A stretch of DNA of 64,000 nucleotides, from the NCBI RefSeq assembly GCF_009183415.1, contig NZ_WEHU01000010.1, positions 124,001 through 188,000 of the forward strand, read 5' to 3'. Origin of the DNA: Bacillus sp. B1-b2 (GTDB lineage: Bacteria > Bacillota > Bacilli > Bacillales > Cytobacillaceae). Below are positions 36,569-44,669 of this stretch, one piece after another (within the stretch, counting starts at the first letter, position 1; each line of letters starts with the position of its first letter). The position numbers and the translations under genes are program-made. Under the pieces are notes generated by a model. It did no database searches and was not told the DNA's origin. It saw only the letters and a list, made by a program, of their open reading frames with translations.

Positions 36569-36924
36569 ATCTAGGTGGTATTCATATTGTAGCGTGGACC
36601 GTTAAAGAACGCAGCGGGGGAATTGGAGAAAACCATATGAATATTTAAACACATAATTGGGACGGACTTGCTTTATCAGCAAGGGAAGAACAGACTTTTG
36701 AAGTATACTTATATTAAAGGAGCATTCTGAATTGTATACTAGTACTTATATTTACCTATTAAAAAACAAGAGCCTAAAACATTAAATAATATATATAAAG
36801 TACTTCTATGAACTTTTTTTCAATCATACTAAATCATATTTATGATGTCCTTTTTAAAAGTCTTTTGTAAAAAAATATTTACTTTTAAAAGACAAGGAAA
36901 AGAAAAGAAAGGAGAGTTGATAAA

Positions 36925-38430
36925 ATGGAAAATATGAAACAAATAGTTGAAGCAATAAGTGACCTTTTCATTTCTGTTAGATACAAGTATATCATGCAGT
37001 TACCCGATGGTGACTACACTTTTTATAACAAGTATAAGAAAAAAAGTCATAAATCCTTAGCAGATTGGCAAATTAAACTTCACTTGCAACATGAGTCCAC
37101 ATATGGAATCTTTTCTTATAAAGAAAACTCAAAGTTTATTTCCTTTGATGTAGATTTTCCAGAAAAAGATACTGCCAAACAAGCAGTTTATGCACTATAT
37201 GAAGTATTGCAGAATCTTAGGATTCCTAAAGAATTAATTTACACTAGCAACAGCGGTAATAAAGGATACCATGTTGATATATATTTTTCGAACCCAATAG
37301 ATTACAAATCAATGAAAAAACTTTATGACGTTGTTATAGATAAGACACAGGAACTTTTAGGCAGAAATATTAAACGGAAGATTGAACTTCGTCCGCAGCA
37401 TAATAAAGGAATGAAGTTACCACTAGGAATTAATCACAAAAATAAGAATAAAAAGACAAATATATGCTGGTACGTTGATGTCTATAACAATTTTATGCCA
37501 ATAGAGTCTTACGATTATATTCTTGCTATAAAAAAATTAAATAGCAATTTAATCACTGATTTATTAAGCAATATAGAAGAATCGGATGAGGAAAAAAACA
37601 GCAAAAATAACAGTGCAAAACGGGATAAGGATAAAGAAGATAATAAAGATACAGATAACGATAAGGAAAAAGATAAAACCAATGAAGATAGTAATTTTCA
37701 TGACATCGATCTTAGTAATGAAACATTTGCCACCTGTCGTAAATTATATGAAGAAGGTATGAAACAAAAAGGAACACGAAATGCTTCCTTATGCAAACTT
37801 GCAGTGTATCGTAACAGTCTTGGTATTGAAAAAAACATTTGTGAGGAGGAACTTTTTGAATGGATGAAGCGGCAAGACCCAGTGCTATACTCTACTCCCT
37901 TATCTACCTGCAGAAAAGAAATTAAAAGGATAGTAAAATCAGCATATAATAACAACATTAGATTATCTGGTGGTGTAAAACAAGTGGAAATTTCTAAGAG
38001 TGAAATGCTATCACTCTACCAATACGATAAAAAGTTAAGAGCAGTTATCTTTTCACTCATGGTTCATTCAAAACGCTTTTCAGCAGAGGATAATAATTTC
38101 TATATGAGTTATGAGCAATTGAAAAAATCAACAGGGTTATCCCCTAAATCATTGATGAATCATGTTGCTATTTTGGAAAAGAATAATGTCATAAAAGTCA
38201 CAAGATCTCCCACCATTTTTGATGGTGTGGCTCCAAGAAACTATCCAAACACATATCAGGTTCTACTAAACAAACTCAGCATTCCAAATGATATTATCAA
38301 AGAAATGACATTTGAGAATGTTTCAGATTATCGAAAACAATATTTTAACCTGCTAACCTCTATGTTCACAATAGAAGAAATAGGGGACATTAACAATATG
38401 TTAGCGAAAGCAACAAACAGTAATGAATAA
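36925..38430 (+). CDS. Archaeo-eukaryotic-type primase with winged-helix C-domain
   Basis: The 501-residue protein has AEP motifs: KFISFDVDFPE (metal-binding DxD, near 71-80), TSNSGNKGYHVDIYF (near 110) and RPQHNKGMKLPLG (near 150). A very polar Lys/Asp/Asn linker (near 215-250), a helical region, and a C-terminal winged helix (SYEQLKKSTGLSPKSLMNHV) follow. Such primases occur in plasmids and integrated elements and start or prime replication. It stands behind the iteron-like repeats, with its own ribosome site (GGAGAG) and a strong terminator after it. Confidence 0.75.
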   Translation: MENMKQIVEAISDLFISVRYKYIMQLPDGDYTFYNKYKKKSHKSLADWQIKLHLQHESTYGIFSYKENSKFISFDVDFPEKDTAKQAVYALYEVLQNLRIPKELIYTSNSGNKGYHVDIYFSNPIDYKSMKKLYDVVIDKTQELLGRNIKRKIELRPQHNKGMKLPLGINHKNKNKKTNICWYVDVYNNFMPIESYDYILAIKKLNSNLITDLLSNIEESDEEKNSKNNSAKRDKDKEDNKDTDNDKEKDKTNEDSNFHDIDLSNETFATCRKLYEEGMKQKGTRNASLCKLAVYRNSLGIEKNICEEELFEWMKRQDPVLYSTPLSTCRKEIKRIVKSAYNNNIRLSGGVKQVEISKSEMLSLYQYDKKLRAVIFSLMVHSKRFSAEDNNFYMSYEQLKKSTGLSPKSLMNHVAILEKNNVIKVTRSPTIFDGVAPRNYPNTYQVLLNKLSIPNDIIKEMTFENVSDYRKQYFNLLTSMFTIEEIGDINNMLAKATNSNE

Positions 38431-38542
38431 TATAAGTACTTCTATGTAGATTTATCCAGATATATTGCACTATACCCATTATGTCTTAACTTGATTAATC
38501 AATATTTCAAAATATGATATGTTGATTACTTTTAGAAATCAT

Positions 38543-38572
38543 GGAACTTCTGAAATCGGAAGTTCCCTTTTT
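38543..38572 (+). terminator. Rho-independent terminator of the primase gene
   Basis: GGAACTTC (38543-38550) pairs with GAAGTTCC (38559-38566), followed by CTTTTT. It lies about 110 bases after the primase stop. Confidence 0.8.
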
Positions 38573-38636
38573 GAGTACTAGTAATACTCTAATTGTTTAA
38601 ACAAATCAAATTTTGTTCAAATAAAAAGAGCAAACT

Positions 38637-39119
38637 CTATTGTTCGCTCCCAAGGTTTTTCCTTCTAACAATTCTTGTAATAAGTCTTACTTCCGAGTAT
38701 TCCTCTTTCCGCTTTTTCTCATTAATAAATCCAGTAAGAATAATGAACCAAATAAAGCCACCAACAAAAAGAAGAAACGGTATATATAATGAAAGAAACA
38801 GATTATCCTTAACCCAGAAAATTGCTATTCCTAGTACCAAATATGCAAGTAACTTGGCAATAAACATCGCCATGTAATGCATTATTTCAATCTTTTCAAC
38901 ATCTTTATCCAAATCAAAATAGAAAAAGGTAAATGCTCTATCAAATAGTACTCCACCTAAAAGTACTAGAAACATCGAAAGAATAAAATAATCTGTAGAA
39001 CTAATATTCAAGTAGAATGTCGCCAAAGGGTAAAACAAGATCGTTACTATAAACGCAAAGAAAAGTTCCATACAAAAGAAAAATAATTTTTGAGAAAATT
39101 TATTAATAGTGTATAGCAC
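38637..39119 (-). CDS. Membrane protein of unknown function
   Basis: The 160-residue protein has four predicted helices (FFAFIVTILFYPLATFY; FILSMFLVLLGGVLFD; MFIAKLLAYLVLGIAIFWV; IPFLLFVGGFIWFIILTGF) and a basic C-terminus. GTG start behind GGGGAG. It converges on the primase terminator. No family recognised. Confidence 0.6.
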   Translation of the reverse strand: MLYTINKFSQKLFFFCMELFFAFIVTILFYPLATFYLNISSTDYFILSMFLVLLGGVLFDRAFTFFYFDLDKDVEKIEIMHYMAMFIAKLLAYLVLGIAIFWVKDNLFLSLYIPFLLFVGGFIWFIILTGFINEKKRKEEYSEVRLITRIVRRKNLGSEQ

Positions 39120-39343
39120 TGTATCACTCCCCTATTGTTCCTTTCACAACTAATTATAACGTACAAAAGTTCGAGAAGCAGCGTGAGTGAGATAAAATTA
39201 ATATATCAGAATCAATTTAAATCATTATAGGTCTAAACTTGGCGCCTTCGTTGATTTTCTTTATAATACTGAGTCAAACAATGTCAAAGTAATTTCAGGT
39301 AATATGGCTTCAAATAAAACTGGACCAAAAGGAGGAATAATAA

Positions 39344-39784
39344 ATGAGAGTGCCAAGATTTAAGAATGAACGAACCACTAAATTTGCTTTACTAGTTGGA
39401 AAAGCAGTTACTGCGGGAATTTTAACAATGTTGACCTATCCATTTATATTAATTTTGGCTGAGGGCGATTTGACAAAAGAATCTTTAGTACTGTTTGTTT
39501 TGGGAACGATCGTAGGGGTTCTTTCTGCAAGGCTAGTACTTAAAGGAAAAGTCAGCAAAAAAATGATTAAAATGATTTTTGTCCTTACTTCATTTTCAAT
39601 ATTGCTCATAATAAGCCTATTAGATATGGGAGACAAATCACTAGTTTCAGTCTTAGGTATAATAATGGGTATCCTTACCTATACAAGTGTAAAATATCAC
39701 TTCGCCGATTTGGAACAAGAGATAAAGACATATTATGAAGAGAAAGACCCTAAAAGGTATGTTTTGTTTAACATAGAAGCATGA
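39344..39784 (+). CDS. Small membrane protein, paralogue of the gene at 27620
   Basis: The 146-residue protein has four helices and matches the 27620 protein from end to end. Shared pieces include TYPFILILAE, VLGIIMGILTYTSVKYHFADLE and the final KDPKRY. AAGGAGG precedes the ATG. A short hairpin AGAAGGC/GCCTTCT near 39801-39819 ends it. Function unknown. Confidence 0.65.
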   Translation: MRVPRFKNERTTKFALLVGKAVTAGILTMLTYPFILILAEGDLTKESLVLFVLGTIVGVLSARLVLKGKVSKKMIKMIFVLTSFSILLIISLLDMGDKSLVSVLGIIMGILTYTSVKYHFADLEQEIKTYYEEKDPKRYVLFNIEA

Positions 39785-39837
39785 TTATTTATATAGAAAA
39801 GAAGGCTTGTTCGCCTTCTAATTTCTCTAAAAGTTCA

Positions 39838-40203
39838 TTAATTTGAACTTTTTTCTATTTTCACTTGCTCTAAAATATATCTATACTCCTGTAAGTCACA
39901 GAAAAACTCACAGTAGTCAAATTCTATAAACACCGGGAAATTCTGCACGGATGTTGTAATAGTTACTTTCATCTTCTGGTCTTTATCCAGTGCTAAACTA
40001 ATTATTTCATCCAGTGTTTCAGCATAGAAATCGATGCGAACTAATTCATATTCCCGATAAGTCAGTACAGTTGCATCAACTTCTCCAATTTCATCAATAA
40101 ATTCAATTATAACAACATCCTCATGCTTTGTAATTTGGATTCCCTTTGCTGCATTAAACATTTGGTTTACCTTGATTAAATTTTCAACACTCATATTAAT
40201 CAT
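39838..40203 (-). CDS. Hypothetical protein
   Basis: The 121-residue acidic protein is probably alpha/beta (VVIIEFIDEIGEVDATVLTY, then VFIEFDYCEFFCDLQEYRYI). RBS GGGAGGG. It has no partner in a tight operon. Not recognised. Confidence 0.5.
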   Translation of the reverse strand: MINMSVENLIKVNQMFNAAKGIQITKHEDVVIIEFIDEIGEVDATVLTYREYELVRIDFYAETLDEIISLALDKDQKMKVTITTSVQNFPVFIEFDYCEFFCDLQEYRYILEQVKIEKSSN

Positions 40204-40298
40204 TCAAATCCCTCCCTTCTCTTCCATACTTCGACACTAAAACAAGACTTTCTCTTTTTTTGACAAAAATATCTTATAATATCTTTAAAAGTCAGCAA

Positions 40299-40321
40299 AA
40301 AAACAAGGATTTACTCCTTGT
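40299..40321 (-). terminator. Hairpin terminator at the end of the 40311 gene
   Basis: AAACAAGGA and TCCTTGTTT form a stem around TTTAC that overlaps the stop of the leftward gene. An A-run at 40295-40300 gives a T-tract on that strand. Confidence 0.65.
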
Positions 40322-40685
40322 TTCGATAGTTTTCTGGATCAAGTTTTTGTACTAATTCTTGGCACCTAAAGACTTCATCTTCATCTAATATGTATTCACT
40401 TAATATGGCATCAAGATTTTGAGTCATTTCTTTAAACGTGTGATAGACCTTATTAAAACAGATAATATTATAAGGACCCATATCCATATCCGCCTTTTTC
40501 TTCTTTGAAATCTTATGCTCTTTTCGAAATATATAGATGAAATATAAATATTTTGCTTCTTCTTGAACCACTGTTCCTGCAAGACGTATTCTCTCAAACC
40601 TAGTAAACAATATATTATTTCCTTCATGTTGAAATTCGACAAATTGAGTATCCATTCCTTCCACTTTAAAATGCCCCTTTTTCAA
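40311..40685 (-). CDS. Hypothetical protein, paralogue of the gene at 41469
   Basis: The 124-residue protein starts at the TTG at 40685, since GGAGGAG stands just before it. It shares with the 41469 protein a YLYFIYI-type strand followed by ISKKKKADMDMGPYNIICFNK, and the end LSEYILDEDEVFRCQELVQKL. Function unknown. A pair of relatives with the Sda-like gene between them. Confidence 0.55.
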   Translation of the reverse strand: MKKGHFKVEGMDTQFVEFQHEGNNILFTRFERIRLAGTVVQEEAKYLYFIYIFRKEHKISKKKKADMDMGPYNIICFNKVYHTFKEMTQNLDAILSEYILDEDEVFRCQELVQKLDPENYRNKE

Positions 40686-40936
40686 GAGTATCTCCTCCAT
40701 TATCCTAAGTTTTAATTTCACATGTATACAGTTGAATGCGTACGAGCGTTCCCCTTTAAAACAAAATAAAAAAAGCAGATATTATTTTTATCTACTCTTT
40801 TAATAGACTATTAATAAACTGTTCATTATGATTATGTTGAGTTTAATTGGGGATATTGCTGGAAAAACTTGATAAAGTATGCGAGACAAAGAAGGAGAAA
40901 AAATGGATATACTTATATTTTTAAGGGGCAAGGAAA

Positions 40937-41107
40937 ATGAAAAACCTTAGTGATGAAATGCTTATTGAAACTTATATAAAAGCAAAACTGACGAAGATTG
41001 AAGAAGAATTTATCCAATTGTTAGAAGATGAAATTATAAGGCGAAAACTTTTTAATGATGAATTGATTAGGGAAATAGTTCGGAAGTATGAAAGAGATCA
41101 AAAATAA
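40937..41107 (+). CDS. Sda-like sporulation checkpoint inhibitor
   Basis: This 56-residue gene sits between two paralogous hypothetical genes with AAGGGGCAAGG before the ATG. The protein begins KNLSDEMLIETYIKAK and continues EEFIQLLEDEIIRRKL. Residues 1-38 follow B. subtilis Sda, a two-helix hairpin that starts RKLSDELLIESYFKA, closely. Sda binds the sporulation kinases (KinA) and stops phosphate flow to Spo0A. This version has an extra charged C-tail of about 18 residues. It is the third likely sporulation inhibitor on the element. Confidence 0.8.
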   Translation: MKNLSDEMLIETYIKAKLTKIEEEFIQLLEDEIIRRKLFNDELIREIVRKYERDQK

Positions 41108-41468
41108 TTAATTTTTTATCCATCATTAATGAAGTATTACTGACTGGAACTAATTAGGTCTTTCTTATTTTTTTATAAGAAAAGACCTAATAGCAAATAA
41201 AACTATCAGGTCTTAAGTGTATAATTATTCCAAATGAAAGGGCGTATACACAAGAAAGAGTTCTAGGACATTCAAGGAATACTATCCATCAGGATACTGG
41301 GAGAAATCTTTATTCCTGACACTGTTTAATTCAATATCAAGTGGCAATTCCCTTCTACTCGATTACACTTTTTAAAAATTTCTTCCTAGTGCCCAAGCAG
41401 GAAGTTTGGCACTTTCTTTGCCATATATATAGTGAGAAATAAAAAAGACAGTAGGATATTCCCTACTG
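41108..41468. other. Gap after the Sda-like gene with terminator-like hairpin
   Basis: Near 41155-41190, AGGTCTTTCTTAT and ATAAGAAAAGACCT form a long stem with a T-rich loop, a likely terminator for the Sda-like gene. ACAGTAGG/CCTACTGT near 41449-41467 forms another at the end of the 41469 gene. No other feature was recognised. Confidence 0.5.
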
Positions 41469-41840
41469 TTATTCTCCGCTTGCTTCTTTGTGGAGCGGGT
41501 CTTCACTTTGGTATTCTAATTCCTGCACAAGCATACAAATCTTAAAGATTTTCTCACTCTCCAAGATATATTCACTTAATATCGGTTCAATGACTAACAT
41601 TAAATGATGATAATCGTAGAATGTTTGTTGGTGACATAAAACATTAAAATTCCCAATATGTGCTGTATTTTTACCGACAAAATTCTTCTCTGTACGGGTG
41701 ATATATAGGAAATACATATAATCTTTATCCGTGTGAGTGACCCAACTAAAGCGGCGATGCTTACCTATCGTAATAACATAATCATTATGAAAGGCTTTTA
41801 CATAATCCGGGCTTTTCTTTTTGTCTTTTCCTTTTATCAT
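41469..41840 (-). CDS. Hypothetical protein, paralogue of the gene at 40311
   Basis: The 123-residue protein has MYFLYITRTEKNF, then HIGNFNVLCHQQTFYDYHHLML and LSEYILESEKIFKICMLVQEL. These match the 40311 protein in order and spacing. Start at 41840 behind GGGAGG. No known domain. Confidence 0.55.
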   Translation of the reverse strand: MIKGKDKKKSPDYVKAFHNDYVITIGKHRRFSWVTHTDKDYMYFLYITRTEKNFVGKNTAHIGNFNVLCHQQTFYDYHHLMLVIEPILSEYILESEKIFKICMLVQELEYQSEDPLHKEASGE

Positions 41841-41928
41841 TTGCTTATCCTCCCTATTTCTTAGTAAAATATTTACATATATTTTATTAAACGACCGTAT
41901 GTTCTTTCCTTGTTTTTTTATCAAAATA

Positions 41929-41954
41929 AAAGAGACGGTTTTTTCCGTCTCTTA
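41929..41954 (-). terminator. Hairpin terminator after the broken nuclease gene
   Basis: AAGAGACGG and CCGTCTCTT form a stem around TTTTTT. It lies downstream of the leftward gene ending at 42039. Confidence 0.65.
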
Positions 41955-42038
41955 GCGCTGCCATATACAATAATTCTTCTAGGTTTCGGACATTTCACCA
42001 CATTCCTTTCTTATTTCATTTCAAAAATTTTTGGTGAA

Positions 42039-42585
42039 TTAGTATGAAATAATTTGGAATACTGGCTCATCATTGCCTTCAATAAAATAGCCATTAAGTT
42101 CTGTTACTTGGCCATTGGCCCACTTTAAGTCTCTCTGCGTTAGCCAAGAATACTCCTTATCATCAGGATTAACAACCTCATGAATAAACGCTAAGTAGTA
42201 CAGACAATTCTTATACTCTGGATTTCTAATGTAGTTCTTCACTTTCACAATATCCTTTTTAAAAGGATCGTCATTAGTGTCATACTTATATTTCATTTCA
42301 ACTACTGCTAAAATATCCACTACGTCATTCCTTAAATGTCCATTAAAGCCGGGTTCTTCACATAACTGTGCTATGACTAAATCTGCCCGTAAAATACTCT
42401 GTATATATTTTTAGTCTATTTTCTTCTAAAAATCTTTCAGTTAACTTGTTTCCTAGATGAAAGTAAAACGAATTCTTTAGTGTATTCTCCTTGAGTAAAC
42501 TAAAGTTTTCATAGTCGGACTTTATATTATTGCACCAGATTTCTTTTATAGCGTTATCTATTGTCTTTCTCGTATCTATATCCAT
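42039..42585 (-). pseudogene. PDDEXK-like nuclease-type gene, frameshifted
   Basis: The first frame (from 42585) ends at 42358. In the next frame the sequence continues without a break as RADLVIAQLCEEPGFNGHLR and then DILAVVEMKYKY, ending at 42039. The D-...-VVEMKYKY pattern recalls the D...ExK core of restriction-type nuclease folds. The shift lies near 42385-42400. Whole length would be about 180 residues. RBS GAGGGC before the ATG. It follows the equally broken 42600 gene. Confidence 0.55.
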
Positions 42586-42599
42586 TACTAGCCCTCATT

Positions 42600-43322
42600 T
42601 TATACTTTAAAATTGTTGCTAATATCCGTTATTAACTGGTGATAAAAAGATTTTCCCCATAGGTATCTATCCTTGTCCCTTAATGAATATTCTTCTGGAG
42701 CGGTAGTTGAAACAGCACTAATATAATCCATGTATTCTTCCCATAATCATTCAGAAAACTTTCTATCCGTTAAACTATGATAACGATATCCACTTACTTG
42801 AAGGACATCACACACTCTAACATCATAAACAGTAAAAGAGTCAGGAAATAATACAGTTAAAATTGCACTAGCCATCGGCAATCTAAACCCACAGTTTGCC
42901 ATTAAATATTTTAACCTTTGCATAGAATCATTCAACAAATTAACTTCAGCCGTAATTGATTTAACAGCCTCCTGTAGACTAGGATAGCCCATTTCTAATA
43001 CTCGCTTTGCAACTTTGGATTTGGAGCGATTTGATTTCCAAATAACAATCAAGAAAAAATCAGGGGCGCTTAAATATCCTTGTTCTTTAAATCTATTATG
43101 TACTGTGCCCAATAGGTACTTCTCAATATCATAAAATGCTCTAAAATCTAGTTCTTGTTCTTGTGACTCCGTTTGATTCTTTGATGGTTCAGGATTTTCT
43201 TCTTTCATGAACTCATTGTATCCATTTACGACCTCTTTTGGTGCATCCGGCCTTAAGTGCCAATTGTCTGGCTCTCCTACGAAATATGGGGAATCTATAA
43301 AATTTGGTTTTTTACCTACCAA
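42600..43322 (-). pseudogene. Hypothetical protein gene with in-frame TGA
   Basis: The frame starts with TTG (43322, behind GAGGTGATT) and runs 191 residues to a TGA at 42747-42749. It then continues in the same frame for about 48 codons (LWEEYMDYISAVSTTAPEEY, then YLWGKSFYHQLITD) to a TAA at 42600. Content: FYDIEKYLLGTVHNRFKEQG and a C-part DSFTVYDVRVCDVLQVSG that recalls helix-hairpin-helix-type folds. Probably a nonsense mutation. Family unknown. Confidence 0.6.
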
Positions 43323-43501
43323 ACTGAATCACCTCGAAATAATATTAAAGTCAGCAAGAAAGACTAAAAATGCTTAGAACGAGTAATTCCTCAGCAAATG
43401 TAATTTGATATTAATAAAGGCCATAGTAAAACTGTTCCACACTAGGGCTATGTACTAATATCATGGATGAAAATATTCGGTATATCTGACCGAGCCTATG
43501 A

Positions 43502-44566
43502 CTATGTTTTAAGTCCTGCTGAAATATCAAATTCATCTTTTTCTATATCTTCAAATTTATTTCCATGATCCTTTTCATTCATGGAGTTTCCCTGTTTAAT
43601 ATTCACATCGGTGTCTTTATCACCTGTGTTAATGATAATTGTGCCGGAATCGCTATTTTCAATGTTAATTGTATTATTATCTCCATTAACGTTTATTATC
43701 TGTACTTGTTCCTCTTGTGTATTCGGTTGATCGATAGGAACAAGTGGTAGAAGAATTGTCATTAATACTGATATTTTAGTTAGAATATCCCAAATATGTT
43801 TTGTATCGACCACATGGAAGATTGTAACAATATGCATACAATATGAAATAATCCTTTGAATTACTTCTTTGATTTCCTTGTCATTTATACTCTCTTCTTT
43901 AGAAACTGATGAACTACTGTCTATTTCGTCATATACCTCTTGTAATTCTTCAACCATTTCTGAAAAAGTATTTGAGTTAATACCTAAATCTGAAATCTTC
44001 TTAAAAAGTTTACTCCACCTATCTTGGTGCTTTTGTAACACATCAAAAGTTGAATTATTCATGCCTTGAGTTATACCACTCTGATAATTATCCAAAGCAA
44101 GAGTACTCATCACACTAGTAACACCTTGATACTTTTCTAATCCAATGAATGCTGATTTACCTAATATCCTACTCCAAGTATCTTGATGTTTTTATATTGC
44201 CTCAAATGCTGAATTATTAAAGATTCCATTTATTTTACAATGATGTTTAACTAAATTATCAAATGCTGGACTATGCATTACGCTTGCAACACTCTGATAT
44301 TTTTCCAATCCAAATGCAGCAGAATTCCCTGTTAATCTGTTCCAAGTATCTTGTTGCCTTTGTAATTTCCTAAATGCCGAATTATCCATAATGGAGGCAA
44401 TCCCCTGATAACTATTAAGCCCCAAAGTTGCTGAATTGCCAATTAATCTATTCATATTATCCTGTTGTCTTTGTGTTGCTTCAATTGCTGGATTTCTTAG
44501 AACTGTATTTATCTTGTCTTGCTGTTTTTGAAATAATTTAAAAGCAGAAAGATACTCATTATCCAT
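43502..44566 (-). pseudogene. Repeat-containing protein gene with in-frame TAA
   Basis: The start is ATG 44566 behind GGAGGAGAGG. Three to four imperfect repeats of about 40 residues follow, each with QRQQDxxNRLxGNSA, then a GLxxYQ and a MxNSAF piece. At 44192-44194 a TAA interrupts. The same frame goes on with KHQDTWSRILGKSAF, where Gln (CAA) is expected at the stop, and runs to 43502. The C-part has a hydrophobic helix and a polar VNGDNNTINIENSD strand repeat. Without the stop it would be about 354 residues. The repeats resemble none I know. Confidence 0.65.
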
Positions 44567-44669
44567 TAAGTCCTCTCCTCCAAAATACACTTTATTACTT
44601 CGTTACTCTATTATGAAGAAAATCAGAGCAAGCGGTAAGTGCCAACTCCCCTGATTTTCAAACAACTAC

